64,000 bases of DNA from Hemerocallis citrina (lineage: Eukaryota > Streptophyta > Magnoliopsida > Asparagales > Asphodelaceae): contig CM030362.1 of NCBI GenBank assembly GCA_017893485.1, forward strand, positions 260,824,255 to 260,888,254, read 5' to 3'. Positions 23,185 to 36,051 of the stretch are shown here, in pieces (the first letter of the stretch is position 1; each line of letters opens with the position of its first letter). The position numbers were made by a program, and so were the translations under genes. Below the pieces are notes generated by a model that saw nothing but the letters and a program-made list of their open reading frames with translations, did no database searches and was not told where the DNA came from.

Positions 23185-24474
23185 CAACAAAAATAACAAC
23201 AACAAGTATTTTCCTAACTAGTTGGGGTCAGCTACATGAATCCTGATTTTCCATTCTTCTCGGTTTAGCAGAATATCTTTGGTAAGGTCACAAGCTATCA
23301 TATATTTTTTCACTGTTTCCACCCAAGTTAGTTTAGGTTTTCCTCTACCCCTAACTCTACACTCAATACTTATCAAATCACTCTTTCTAACGGGGGCACT
23401 CTAGGTCTATGTGTGACATGTCCAAACCACCTGAGACGATTCTCTCTTAACTTATCTTGGATTGGAGCTACCTTTAGCATGTCTCGTATATGCTCGTTTC
23501 TAATTCTATCATTCCTTATTTTTACCACACATCCATCTTAGCATCCTTATCTCTGCTACACTCATTTTTTTTGACATTTTGTTTCTGTGTTGCCCAACAA
23601 TCTGCTCCATACATCATTACTAGTCTAACAGCCGTCCTATAAAATTTTCCTTCAACTTCAGAGGTATACATTTATCACACAAAACACCACCAGCAATTCT
23701 CCACTCAAGCCACCCTGCTTGGATTCCATGTATAACTTCTTCACAAATCTCCCAATCTCTTTGTATAATCGAGTCTAAATATCGAAAATGGTCTCTCTTA
23801 GGTTTCTCTTACTTCCTCAGTTGTGTTCCGAATATCACTAAAATTACACTCCATATACTCTGTTTTAGTTCTGCTTATCCTAAAGCCTCTAACTTCCAAA
23901 GTTTCTCTCCACAATTCTAATTTATCATTGACTCCTGCTCTAGTCTTTTCCATTAAGATGATTTCATCGACAAAAAGCATACACTAAGGCACCTCATCTT
24001 GTATTCCTCGGATCAATTCATCCATAACAAAAGTAAAGAGGGAGGAGCTTAAAGCTGAACCTTGGTGTAAACCTACTGTAATAGGAAAATCGCTGGTCTC
24101 TCCTGTGGTTGTTCTAATTGTGGTCGTTGCCCCTTCACATATCCTTAATTACGTCAATATATCGAATACTTACTCTTTTATTATTTAACACCCACCACAC
24201 TATGTCTCTAGGGACTTTATCATATGCTTTTTCTAGATCTATAAAAACCATATGTAGATCTTTCTTATTCTCCCAATATTTTTTCATAGTCTTCTTAGTA
24301 CATAAATTACTTCCATTGTTGACCTCCTAGGCAAAAACCCATGCTGATTCTTAGACACTGTAGTTTCTAGTCTCAGTCTATATTCGATCACTCTCTCTCA
24401 AATTTTCATTGTATGACTCATTAATTTAATTCCTCAGTAGTTGAGAAACTTTTTATATCTCCATTATTTTTGTA
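23185..24474 (-). mobile_element. RTE-type LINE, 5'-truncated, minus strand
   Basis: A perfect 14-bp target duplication, TTAATACTATTCAA, flanks it (23171-23184 and 24475-24488). The low-coordinate end is CAACAAAAATAACAACAACA, which on the minus strand is the TTG-type tail of plant RTE elements. Next to it is the conserved GTTGGGGTCAGCTACATGAA. Length is 1290 bp, so only the C-terminal half of RT and the 3' end are kept. Confidence 0.93.
23500..24460 (-). pseudogene. RTE reverse transcriptase, C-terminal fragment
   Basis: Minus-strand peptides in order are the finger/palm block with DMVW-like and VLNNKRVSI-like residues (about 24150-24240), TTIRTTTGETSDFPITVGLHQ (about 24060-24120), SSLFTFVMDELI (about 24010), MLFVDEIILM (about 23960-23980) and LRVRGFRISRTKTEYME-like sequence (about 23870). 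The catalytic FADD box reads FVDE, so one catalytic Asp is lost. Several frameshifts and stops separate the pieces. It copies nothing now. Confidence 0.85.
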
Positions 24475-25199
24475 TTAATACTATTCAAACTAGTTATTTG
24501 TGATCATTGTGTAGGAAATCACTCAAGTATTTACTGCCAAGTGGAAAATCCTTTTGCTCAACCAAATTCCAAATAAGCAAATTACATATCCAACTTTCAA
24601 AGTTAAAACAATCCTTATTCGAATACGTATATTCCAGGACGGAAAAATTACCCCAATTTTTTATGGAACAACAATCAAAGGACAACTAGACCACCTCAAA
24701 ATTTTCATAGCAAGAAAAGAAGCCGACACTTGAGGAGATGATCATGCAATGCATACAAAAAACAGATTTGGCAATCCAAAAATAACACGGCTTCAATTCT
24801 TTACCATGAAGCTCTGATTGGACAGCTTTCAAATATTCTTATAGAGAGGACAACATGAACTTTGCCCAGTAACACCATGACCAATCCTATTGAACATGTC
24901 AAAAGCAATATCACTGAGAAGTGAAGAACAATTGAGCAGCCACAAGCAGAAATTGCTTAATAAAACATGGCTAAAAAGCAAGATGATTCTGAGCCAGTTT
25001 TAGAGGAAGAAACGCAATAGGTGGCCAACCACCATGTTGGAAACTATAAGGAGAAGAAAGGATCTTCAAACCCCATAATTTTCAGGGAGTTTAATTTCAA
25101 AACTAATTTTAAATCTCTTATGATCCGCCCATTTCTTTCCAGCAAAGACTTAAAAAGAATAAGTTTGATAATCAACTCTCTAAATTCTTAAATATTTTT

Positions 25200-25702
25200 A
25201 AGCAGTTGCATATTAATATTCCTGTTATTGAAGCTTTAGAAAAACTGCCTAAATATGCTAAAATTTTTAAGGATATTATATCAAACAAGTGGAAGTTGGA
25301 GGAGCACGAGATGGTGATGCTAACCGAAGAGAGCAATGTAATTTTAGAAAATAAGTTGCCTCTTAAATTGAAAGATCTTGGAGTTTTACAATTTCTCGCT
25401 CTAGTGGAAATTCTTTTTTTCATAAAGCTTTGTGTGATTTAGGTGCAAATATTAATCTTATGTCATTATCTATTTTTAGGAAACTTGGTATTGGAGAAGC
25501 AAAACCCACTACAATTTTTTTACAATTGGTGGACAGACCTATCAAGGTCGCAAGAGGAATAATTGAAGATGTTTTGGTGAAGGTAGACAAGTTCATATTC
25601 CCAGCTGATTTCTTTATGCTTAACATGGAGGAAGATGAAGAAATTCCCTTAACTCTGGAGCGACCTTTTCTAGCTACGGGAAGAACTTTGATTGATGTCT
25701 AA
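25200..25702 (+). pseudogene. Athila aspartic protease region
   Basis: The frame at 25206-25442 carries HINIPVIEALEKLPKYAKI and KDIISNKWKLEEHEMVMLTE, the typical Athila linker before protease. The frame from 25430 carries [20 protein letters not shown] (DLGA is the family form of the active-site triad), [13 protein letters not shown] [18 protein letters not shown] and [13 protein letters not shown]. The enzyme would mature the polyprotein. A frame change separates the linker and protease near 25425, and a stop follows at 25701. Confidence 0.87.
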
Positions 25703-26797
25703 CAAGGAAAACTTATTTTGAGGATTGATGATGAATAAGTAATGTTTGATGTTTTTAAATCCATGGAGTTTCCTCCCGAAGTCCACTCATATTTTCAGGT
25801 TAGTGAAATTGATCTAATTGTGGCCAAGATGCATAGGGCTGGAGTTGCAAAGTTAACACTATAAGCGTGTCTAACAGATTCAGCAACTCTTGAATCCGAG
25901 AATGAAGTAGTTTTAGAATGTGCTCAGTATTTGGAAGTTGCACCATCTATCCATCCTTCTTCTCAGCTGAAATTTAAATATGTTGTTATATCACCTTCAT
26001 GTAAGGAACCGCACAAACTTGATCATAAACCGCTGCCATCTAGTTTGAGGTATGCTTTCTTAGGCCCATACTCTACTTTTCAGGTTATAATTAACTGTTC
26101 TTTGAGTAATGTAGAGGAGGAGAAGCTGTTAAGAGTTTTGTGAGCATAAGAGAGTCATGCGGTGGTAAATTTTAGATATAAAGAGGATTAGTCCTTTAAT
26201 CTGCATGCATAAAATTTTAATGACGGAAAATTTTAAACCTATACTTCAACTGCAGCGAAGATTGAATCCATCAATGCAAGAAATAGTGCATCAAGAAGTT
26301 TTGAAGCTTTTGGATGCTGGAATTATTTATCCAATCTCGGATAGTGTATGGGTGAGTCTGGTTCAAGTTGTGCCAAAGAAAGGAGGGATAACCATGGTAA
26401 GAATGACAACAATGAACTTATACCAACAAGGACAGTCACGGGATGACGAGTATAAATAGATTATTGAAGACTCAATGAGGCAACTCGAATGGATCACTTT
26501 CCATTGCCTTTCATTGGTCAAATGCTAGAAAGACTTGCTAGCCGTGGTTACTACCACTTTGTCGATGGGTATTCAGGGTACAAGCAAATTGCTATAGCGC
26601 CCGAAGATCAAATGAAGACTACTTTCACTTTCCCGTATGGAACTTTTGGATATAAGAGGATGCCTTTTGGTCTTTGCAATGCTCCAGCCACATTCTAGCG
26701 ATGCATGATGTCAAAATTTTTCGATATGGTGGAGAAATTTATCGAAGTTTTCAAGGATGACTTCATGGTTTTTGGGTATTCTTTTTATTATTGTTTA
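25703..26797 (+). pseudogene. Athila reverse transcriptase, N-terminal and palm part
   Basis: Read across several frames: LKFKYVV, KPLPSSLRYAFLGPYSTFQV, SNVEEEKLLRVL, HKILMTENFKPILQLQRRLN, EVLKLLDAGIIYPISDSVWV, VQVVPKKGG, DHFPLPFIGQMLERLASRGY, FVDGYSGYKQIAIAPEDQMK, TTFTFPYGTFGYKRMPFGLC and NAPATF. The YxDD-type box is FKDD (EVFKDDFMVFG) where the family has FMDD. Stops occur near 25728, 25862, 26140, 26457 and 26698. The domain is cut at 26797 by a solo LTR and resumes at 32707. Confidence 0.88.
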
Positions 26798-28309
26798 TGT
26801 AGCGCCCCGATTTCCAATACTGGGAAAACCGAGACACGAGCCAAGACCTTTTCTTCAATTAGTCACAATACACAGAAAAAACAGGAGAATTTAAAACTTT
26901 TTATTCAACACTCAATGTATTACAAGTCTGAACATTTATACAACTGCAATACATTACAATAGAATTACAATATTACCTTTACATTCCCAAGTATTACAAC
27001 CTTCAACATCTTACATCAGAGTACAAGGAATGAAGAACAACACTTGGTAACTCTCACTTGAGTACTTCTCAACTAATAGATAATGTTACAGCGGAACTAA
27101 CATGACATTGACTCCTTGCTTTCCTTGCCTTGAGTCCTCCTGAATCTCGCCCTTGTACTTCGGCGATCCAGTACCTATGGAAGTGGGGACGTCAGTATTC
27201 ACTGACGCTTAAAGGCTGATATCAAAGCAGCGAATCTCCCAAACAACATACAAAACATGGCAATGGTGTTAGTGTAGTTTAAGTGTTCGTGAGTGCTATG
27301 ACTAGACTCTAATGCGATATTTAAATAAAACTAGGATGCTTCCTATTCTACTGTCAGCGAGTCTCCGAAGCAACATGCAGCCCATACTACATGCGACCCC
27401 ATCTCAAGCCGTTTTCCCATATATAGGGATTTGAACCCGCGTTATGAATTCTAATTGTACACAACCTGTTCCTGACACCTACACGTGACTAAAGAGGTTG
27501 CAGACGTGGTCAAGTCCCACTAATGCAGTCTGCCAGTGGTGTCTATGTTCGCCACTGCTACCCGGCTAACCGGACCTCACTCAAAAACAGACGAACCCAA
27601 TGTATCGGGCGTCGTTCCAAAAACCAAAATCATAGGTTCTCGCAAGCGCAGGGCAGCGCGAAGCCTACCCTGTGGCACCCTCTGGGGTCTCGCAAGCGCA
27701 GGACTGCACAATGCATCCTGTGGCACCCCCAGCCACGGCACTTCAGAAATTAATAGCGCGAGATATGCAACCCGTGTCCTCAACTTGTGAGACGGCACCG
27801 TACGTATCCCTTTGACGGGAAGGTACAACCCACTATCACCACCTAAGGCCTGCCTCAAGGGACAAGTTGGTCGTAAGGCGCCCCCTACAACCAACTCCTC
27901 TCTTTTCGACAAGGGTCTATGTAAAATGATCTTTATAAGTCACTACCTTAATGATGTCCCTGACTCGAACAATCCTAGGGATGACAATATTATAAACACA
28001 ACATGCTAGGCCTTAAATTAGACTTCGCAAGACAACTCTACTAGGCTGCTCAACCTAGACTTACCAGAACCCTTCAAGATCCGGTTCGTGGCTTATCGAT
28101 CCAAGACCTCGGCAATGCGAATATATATGCATGCCACTACCCTGAACTTGGATTCCGTCTATACTCCGGTCCTCGATCAACCTACACAGGTTAACATCCG
28201 ATGGTACCCGAGGAGTGACTCCTCCACAGTTCCTTAGGGTAAGAAACCACATGTCCTGATGGTCGATAGCCCTAGGATAGTAATATTACCCTAGATGAGC
28301 ACAACAACT

Positions 28310-28575
28310 GTGTACTAGCTAATAAGCTACACACGGTAACTAACCACATACGAGCCAATAAGCTACGTATGATACAATAGCTACCTACGAGCTAGGCGGG
28401 CCTCGTAGGAGATAACAACGTACATACCAGCCAGATAAGCCACGTATGAGACCAACAGCTACGCACGGGCCGGTCGAGCCGCGTACGAGACCACAACCTA
28501 CATACGAGCCAAATGAACTACGTATGAGACCCACAGCTACATACGGGCCAGTCGAGCCACGTACGAGCACAACCA
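28310..28575. repeat. Minisatellite in family C LTR, about 55-65 bp unit
   Basis: Repeats of ACATACGAGCCAATAAGC / TACGTATGAGACCAACAGCT type occur four to five times with changes, rich in TACGTA palindromes. Confidence 0.75.
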
Positions 28576-29819
28576 TATGCAAACAACCATACAGGTAATC
28601 AACCTAGAAGCAACCAATCGTGCTTACTAGTAAACTTAATTTTCTATTTATTAGAAGCAACAGAAGGATCTACTAATAGTCTATGATCGGTATTCTACCA
28701 ATGAAAAACCGAAGGCGACATAACAACCCTTATCAAACTAACTATTACTAGTGATCTTCCCAATCCTTATTACCCCTACGGATGAGGAATGTTCCCATGA
28801 TAGGGTCTAACTCTAACTTGAACCTCACACACTAGGACTCACGATTTCCTTTCAAAACGAACTAGAACAACATAAAACCTACGTTCGTTCAATATTCCAC
28901 TAGGATGCTACAATATACTTCTTCAAGCATGTATGGGCTCCCTACTAACATTAACTACAACAAGGTAGTTGTCATTACAATTATGACATGATTCCTTCCT
29001 TATTGCTTAACCTATAGCACTTTAAGCATGGCATACAATTGCAAGTATCTACCTACGACAATCTAATTATGGTACATAACATAACTACCCACCACAACAC
29101 TCCTAAGTACGAATATGATTTAAGCATGTGCTTATATCAAGCTTAAGCATGAAAATCACTATGATCTAGACATGAAGTCCACTATAGTCAAGCATAGGTT
29201 ATAACTTGAGCGTGAATGGTTACTACTTATCATGACTAATCACCACAACCCAAGCATGGATATATAACTAGTATGAACATGCAACATTCCAAGGCATGGT
29301 AGGTATTCTAACATTAATCCTACAACATTCTAAGCATGTATTTAAATTTTAGCATGGTATACCTCATTCCTAAATATGGTAGGGATTTTTAATATAAATC
29401 CTACAACATTCTAAGCATGTATTTAAACTTTAGCATGGTATACCTCATTCCTAGACATGGTATGCTACTTTCACATTAACATATAGCATAGGGTACATTT
29501 TAGTAACATTCTAGTCATGTATACTAGTTAAGTATCAACCTATAACATAGCATGAGTTTCTACAACAATTCTAGCATCGATAGAACATAACATAAAAATC
29601 ACTACAACTAACCATGGATAGTTACCTTAATTTAAGCATGAGTATCTACTATATTTTAAGCATGAATATCATTAGCATGGATACCATTAACTTATCGTAA
29701 ACAATCATTAGCTTGGTCATCTACTAACTTAACATAAACAATGATTAGCATGACATTTACTAACTTAGCATGAACATATACTTATCTAAGCATGGATATC
29801 ATGTAAGCATGAATATTTA

Positions 29820-30600
29820 TTTGATCTAGCATGGTATACAACTTTACTACAATTAAACTAATATGGTATACAACTTTCCTACCATTAATCTAGCATGGTA
29901 TACAACTTACCTACAATTAAACTAACATGGTATACAACTTTCCTATCATTAATCTAGCATGGTATACAACTTACCTACAATTAAACTAACATGGTATACA
30001 ACACCATTAATCTAGCATGGTATACAACTTACCTACAATTAAACTAACATGGTATACAACTTTCCTACCATTAATCTAACATGGTATACAACTTTCTCAC
30101 AATTAATCTAGCATGGTATACAACTTTCCTACAACATCCGAGTGTAGATACATCAATCTAACAAGGTACACAACTTTCCTACAATTAAACTAACATGGTA
30201 TACAACTTTCCTACCATTAATCTAGCATGGTATACAACTTACCTATAAGCATGTGAGCATGGATAAATTAATCTAGCATGATATACCACTTTCCTACAAC
30301 TATCTAAGCATAGATAAATCAATCTAGCATGGTATACAACTTTCCTATAAGCATGTAAGCATGGATAAATTAATCTAGCATGATATACTACTTTCCTACT
30401 ATCATCTAAGCATAGATAAGTTAAACTAGCATGGTATACTACTTTCCTACAATCATCTAAGTATAGACAAATTAAGCTAGCATGGTATACTACTTACTTA
30501 CTATCATCTAAGCATAGACAAATTAATCTATCATGGTATACTACTTTCCTACTATCATCTAAGCATAGACAAATTAATCTATCATGGTATACTACTTTCC
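29820..30600. repeat. Tandem repeat zone, AGCATGGTATACAACTTTCC units
   Basis: About twenty copies of a 32-38 bp motif (TAGCATGGTATACAACTTTC, CTACAATTAAACTAAC) change gradually into ACTATCATCTAAGCATAGAC variants from 30300 on. The AGCATG core is already scattered through 28950-29820. Confidence 0.88.
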
Positions 30601-30869
30601 TACTATCATCTAAGCATGAATCTTATTAAGCATGAATAACTACTAAGCATGAATATCTTACTTAAGCATGGATAACTACTAGTATGAACATACAACATTC
30701 CTAAGTATATATATACATACTTCTAGACATGGTAAGTAATTTTAGCATTTATCCTACAACATTCTAAGCATGTATGTCATCCCTAAACATAGATGATTTT
30801 AGCATTAATCCTACAATATGTATATCATTACTAAACATGATAGATAATTTTAGCATGAATCCTACAACA

Positions 30870-31320
30870 TTTTACTACTACTACTACTTTATTTTAACCA
30901 TGAACATAACATAAAACATCTACAACTATCTACTACTACTACTGCTTTATTTTAACCATGAACATAACATAAAGCATCTACAACTACTTCTTTTAATCAT
31001 CTACTACTACTACTACTTTATTTTAATATGAACATAAAACATCTACAACTACTTCTTTTAATTATCTACTACTACTACTACTACTTTATTTTAATATGAA
31101 CATAAAACATCTACAACTACTTCTTTTAATTATCCTACTACTACTACTACTACTACTTTATTTTAATATGAACATAAAACATCTACAACTACTTCTTTTA
31201 ATTATCTACTACTACTACTACTACTTTATTTTAATATGAACATAAAACATCTACAACTACTTCTTTTAATCATCTACTACTACTACTACTACTACTTTAT
31301 CTTAATATGAACATCTACTA
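30870..31320. repeat. Tandem repeat, about 68 bp unit with CTA microsatellite
   Basis: Six to seven units each contain (CTA)4-8, then CTTTATTTTAATATGAACAT, AAAACATCTACAACTACTTC and TTTTAATTAT. The CTA count differs between units. Confidence 0.9.
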
Positions 31321-32706
31321 ACATTTCTACCAAATCTTCATTAGTATTTATTTCTTATTAACACTAGCTGAACATAAAAAAGATGTCTTTTTGACCATTC
31401 TACAACTAGTGATTTTAGATAGTTTCTTTTCCATTAATAGAATTAACATCCACAAGGGTTTCTTTCTTTCTTAAGACAATAAAAGAGAACAAATAACAAC
31501 GAAATAAATTAAGAACCTTCTATTTTAGTTCAACCAACATATGCTATCTTTTTAGTCCAAGTTCAATACGTGTCCTACAACCAAAAATGGTTGTATAAAC
31601 ACATCAAGTCCTACAACCCCAAATGGTTGTATGTACAAGTCCATATGCCTTATGTCATTTTAGTTCAATTAACAACACAAAACAACCTACTACTACTATA
31701 AAGATTCAATCTTTAGGTGTTTATTAGGCATTACCACTAGTTACTTCCTTTCATCCATACAAGTTACACCACATACCACAAACATCATACCAAAAACATC
31801 ACAAGAAAGTATCCAAATGAAAAGAAACAAACAAGGAGGATGAGAAGAAGAAGCACCAAAACAACAACTTAAACAAACAAAGAAACAAGTGGAGAAACCC
31901 CCACCTTGTTCTACTTGTAGGAAGGACTAGCTAGCTAAAATTTCTCCTTCCCCTAGCTCTTAGAACTTCTATGGAACCTACAAGAAAACTCTCTTGTTAG
32001 TCTCCTCTCTTTCTTTTTTTCTTTCCTTCTTTTCTTTGTTTTTGTAAAAAGTGAGGTAAGTGGAGAAGGGGGGGGGGGGGGGGGGGGGTATTTATAGGAG
32101 GGGAGAGGAGGGGGAGAGTGCAAAAGTGCACTCACATTTTGCACAAAAACCCCAAGAAGAAGCCATCCGGCCATGCTCTAGGTGAGGGAAGGGTAAGGTG
32201 TAGGGTATGGTCCTAGGGTGAGTTGGAAGCATGGTAGAAAGATAAGGTTTCTAGAAAGGATTTTTACTTTAATCTTCTCATGCATACAAACCCTAGTTTA
32301 GCCACTTAAATAAAACCCTAATCATCTAATTAGGTTGTCATGACAAGGATGAGTACATTGTCCAAGAGTACATACTACATATTTTGTATAATGTACTAAG
32401 TACCATACAATTGTATGTATATGTATATGTATATGTATAACAAAATTTCTTATATAATCCTCATAAATAGTTTAATTTGAAAATAATAATAAAAATAAGT
32501 TTTATTATCAATTCGGAGGATCGCTCTACCAATTTGATGTACTTCGGATGTACACCGACCGATATATGCGCGCAGACAATGTTTGTGAACAAACCGCGAA
32601 AAATCACCAAAATAATTTGATTTTGGAATTAAAACAAAATAATAATAAAATAATAGTAAAATAGTAATTTATATGAGGTAATATCCGTCCGGGATATTAC
32701 AGTTTA

Positions 32707-33430
32707 ACTAACTTGGCTTTTGTTTTGTCGCAATGTGAGGAAACTAATTTAGTCTTAAATTGAGGATAATGTCACTTTATGGTGGCAGAAGGGATCATGC
32801 CGGGTCACCAAATTTCCTTCAAGGGGATTTAAGTGGATCAAGCTAAATTTGATGTCATTGAAAAGCTACCACCACTAGCCAATGCGAAGGGAGTAAGAAG
32901 CTTTTTGGATCATGCCGGCTTTTATCGATGGTGTATAAAATTTTTTTTCCTAATTACTAAACCTCTTTCCAATCTTTTAATTAAAGATACACTGTTTAAA
33001 ATTTCTCATAATTGCTTGCATGCTTTTGAAACATTGAAAGATAAATTGATTTAAGCACATATAATTGTTGCACCGGAATGAAATTTGCCTTTTGAATTGA
33101 TGTGTGATGCTAGTGATTTTGCTGTATAAGCTATTTTAGGGCAGGCATAGAAAGAAAAATTTCATGTTATTTATTATGCAAGTAGGACTCTGACAGAAGC
33201 TCAACTTAATTTTTCTACTACCGAAAAAGAATTATTAGTGGTTGTTTCGCTTTTGACAAATTTTGATCTTATTTGATAAGGGCAAAGGTGATTGTTTATA
33301 TGTATCATGCTGCTCTCAAGTACTTTCTTGCAAAGTAGGATGCTAAACCAAGACTGCTACGCTGGATTTTTCTTGTACAATAATTTGATTTGGAAATAAA
33401 GGACAAGAAGGATACCAACAATGTGGTGGC
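32707..33430 (+). pseudogene. Athila RT C-terminus and RNase H
   Basis: After the duplicated GTTTA the polyprotein resumes: NLAFVLSQCEETNLVLN, EGIMPGHQISFKGI, VDQAKFDVIEKLPPLANAKG, VRSFLDHAGFYRWCIKFF and KPLSNLL complete the RT thumb/connection. PFELMCDASDFAV, KFHVIYYASRTLTEAQLNFS and TTEKELLVVV follow as RNase H, with the first catalytic Asp in CDAS and Glu in EKEL present. Stops near 32764, 32830, 33052, 33080 and 33127 show it is dead. Confidence 0.88.
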
Positions 33431-33436
33431 AGATAC

Positions 33437-34880
33437 TTGTCCCGAGTTGAGCCTAGTGGTGCGAATGTGGAGCAGGTCATACCAATCAATGAAGTAGTTC
33501 TAGATGAGCAATTGATGGCTTTACAAGCTGATCCATGCTATGCTAACATAGTTAACTACTTGGTGTCGCGAGTTCTACCTTCTGAACATACAAATCAAGA
33601 AAGAAAAAGTTCTTCTCTGACTTGAAGTATTATTTTTGGGAGGAACCTTTTTTATTTTGGCATGCAGACCAAATAATTTGGAGATGTGTACCCGAAGAAG
33701 AGATGGAAAGCATACTCCGACATTGCCACGCATTGGAAGCAAGCAGCCACTTTGGTGGATAAAAAACAATAGCAAAAATTTTACAATCCGGATTTATTGG
33801 CCTTCAATTTTTAAGGATTCTTTTAATTTTGTTAATTTATGTGATCATTGTCAACGGGTTGGGAATATTTCTAGGAAACCTGAAATGCCTTTGAATAATA
33901 TTTTAGTGGCAGAATTGTTGATGTTTCGGGGATAGATTTCATGTGTCCTTTTCCATGTTCATTTTTCTAACAAATTTATTTTGTGGAAGTAGATTATGTC
34001 TCGCAATGGGTGGAATATATTGCCTTTCTAGCTAATGATGCTAGGGTTGTGGTGAATTTTCTTCGAAAAAATATATTTTCCCGATTTGGCACTCCAAGGG
34101 CGATAGTTAATGATGGGGAAGCATTTTTTGCAACCGAAAATTTGAAGCTTTACATACTAAATATGGAGTTACTCAACATGTGGCAACACAATATCATCCT
34201 CAAACAAGTGGTCAAGTTGAGGATTCCAACAGGGAGTCGAAGCGCATGCATGAGATGACTGTTAGTATCTAACCAAAGGATTAGATATGAAGGTTAGATG
34301 ATGCATATGGGCTTATAAGATAGTATTTAAAACACCAATTGGAATTTCACCATATAGATTAGTGTATGGAAAAGCATGTCATTTACCCATGGAATTAGAG
34401 AATAGATCTTATTGGGCGATAAAGACTCTTAATTTTGTCTTGAAGGCTACAGATGAGAAGAGGATGTTGCACCTTAATGAGATAGACGAATTTCGCAATG
34501 ATGCTTATGAGAATACTAGGACATATAAGGGTAAAACTAAAAGATGGCATGATAAGAATATTTTGAGGAGGGAGCTTGAAGTAAGGCAGAAAGTGTTGCT
34601 TTACAATTCAAGACTTCAACTTTTTTTGAGAAAGTTGTAGTCTAGGTGGTTGGCACCATTTGTTGTGACTCATGTTTTTCCATAGGAAGTTGTTGAAGGT
34701 CAACATGAGACAAAAGGGACATTCAAGGTCAATAGACATAGGTTAAAGCCATATATGGATGGAGAGTTTGGCAAGCAAAAGTGTTCCATTGATCTCGCCA
34801 ATCCTGGAGAATGTCCAGCTGAAGACTCAAAACATAGCACTCCTTGGGAGGAAACTCATGTTTCCTTTTCCTTTCCTTAT
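33437..34880 (+). pseudogene. Athila integrase and polyprotein C-terminus
   Basis: Peptides in order are a linker (EVVLDEQLMALQADPCYANI), the HHCC region ending NFVNLCDHCQRVGNISRKPE, the start of the catalytic core (VDYVSQWVEYIAFLANDARV), then NFLRKNIFSRFGTPRAIVND (second core Asp in place of the usual SD), [24 protein letters not shown] sequence with an extra slip near 34330, [20 protein letters not shown], and FKVNRHRLKPYMDGEF near 34720. The DDE Glu region is scrambled by frameshifts near 34150. The frame ends near 34915. Confidence 0.87.
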
Positions 34881-36051
34881 ACTTGTTTTTCTATTTGTTT
34901 AATTTATTTTTCTGTTTGATTTAATTTTATAGGATTGCATAAGTTTGTGGATTTCTGGGTAGAGTTGTTTTCTAGATCTATCTTACTGGCTGATTTTGGA
35001 CAGAATGGAGTCTGAATAAGGAAAATGTGTCAAATACCGTTCACATGAAATTGTATTAGCTTTCAAATGCAAAAAGAATTAGGGAATTTTGACATCCACA
35101 ACTCCATATATCATCGAAACAATGAACAACAGTCATTCAGAATTTCAACATGAATCTGGGGAGCAAATCTAAACTTTTCTTATTCTTTTCTTTTTCCTTT
35201 TCTTTTCCAATTGAGGATAATGTGATATTTAAGTTTGGGTTTTTTATTGTGCTAAGTATTGCAAATTTTCATGTTTAGGATAGACAATATCTTATAAAGC
35301 AAGATTAAGCATACTTGTTTTTTTAGGATTGTTGAAGTACACATTTCCTTACAAAGTTGTGTGAGTCATGTGACTATGCACAAAAAAGAACTGTGATATT
35401 TTCTTGTGATTATTCCCTTTGATCTAGTCCAAAATAGGGTTTATGTAAATAAAGTGATAATGATTAAACAATTGAATAAATGAAGTTCTATCTACTCCAA
35501 TGTTTTGAGTTGCTTAGTAACTAGGGGTCACCAATGTTTACTCTTACGTTAGGCGGCAACTTGAAATATGAATATGCAAAATCACTATAAGTGTGTGACT
35601 TGTTGAGTAACCAGGTGTATCCATCACAAATGTTTACATTCGCATCAAAAGAAGAGTGACAAGTTAAAGATTTAAATAAATAAATAAAATCTCTAATTTG
35701 CTACAATGTTTGTGGTAGAGAGAAGGGGAGATCTCAGATTGAGTTGTTACATGATTCAGTTGTGTAAATTTCATGATAAATATGATCGTGTTTAGAATTA
35801 TGTATGAATAATTACACTAGAGAAAGTGACAATATGAATGGGTTTGAAATTATGCATGAATAATTTCATTGGAGAAAGTGAGCATACTTATTCCATTATT
35901 TGCTATTGTTTATGTATTAATCAGAAGATTTGATGCTTTCATGATAAGTCATTTGGGTGCATTTAGTTGAGCCTAACTATGATTAGAACTCTTTGATTTA
36001 TGGTATTCCTTTTTGCTCGAGGACAAACAAAATTCTTCAGTTTGGGGTATT
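34881..36051 (+). other. Athila 3' non-coding region and polypurine tract
   Basis: There is no domain or long frame between the integrase end and the 3' LTR. Athila elements often have an env-like ORF here; none is recognisable. TTTGGGGTATT (36041-36051) directly before the LTR is the likely plus-strand primer. Confidence 0.65.

Larger units (their letters stand above)
22410..24800 (+). pseudogene. Athila gag (capsid and zinc knuckle), split by an RTE LINE
   Basis: The ATG at 22410 opens MANEGNGVKNKVLRDYVIPS, followed by ANNFEIKLEIIQMIQQ, HELPAWLQVQTIYNGLGA, TAGGALLRKTHEAAYELLGE and SNNYQW, the recognised block order of Athila gag. Frames change near 22600 and 22870, so it is dead. The LINE at 23185-24474 interrupts it; after the 14-bp duplication the frame resumes with a zinc knuckle, CDHCVGNHSSIYC (24499 onward). 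Gag would form the virus-like particle and bind RNA. Confidence 0.85.
26798..32701 (-). mobile_element. Very large gypsy solo LTR (5.9 kb), family C
   Basis: It starts TGTAGCGCCCCGATTTCC and ends CCGGGATATTACA, with GTTTA at 26793-26797 and 32702-32706. No coding domain is present and there is no second LTR, so it appears to be a solo LTR of 5904 bp. GCCCCGA near its left end places it on the minus strand. Reading that strand, a TATAAATA followed by about 21 C sits at 32068-32097. It contains three tandem-repeat zones (28310-28575, 29820-30600, 30870-31320). Confidence 0.85.

Noticed and set aside
27523..28582. ORFs of 62-111 codons in the 5.9-kb LTR
   Set aside because: They fall in repeat-rich LTR sequence, overlap on both strands and have no recognisable domain.
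34881..36051. Env-like gene of the Athila element
   Set aside because: No signal peptide, transmembrane segment or open frame longer than background.
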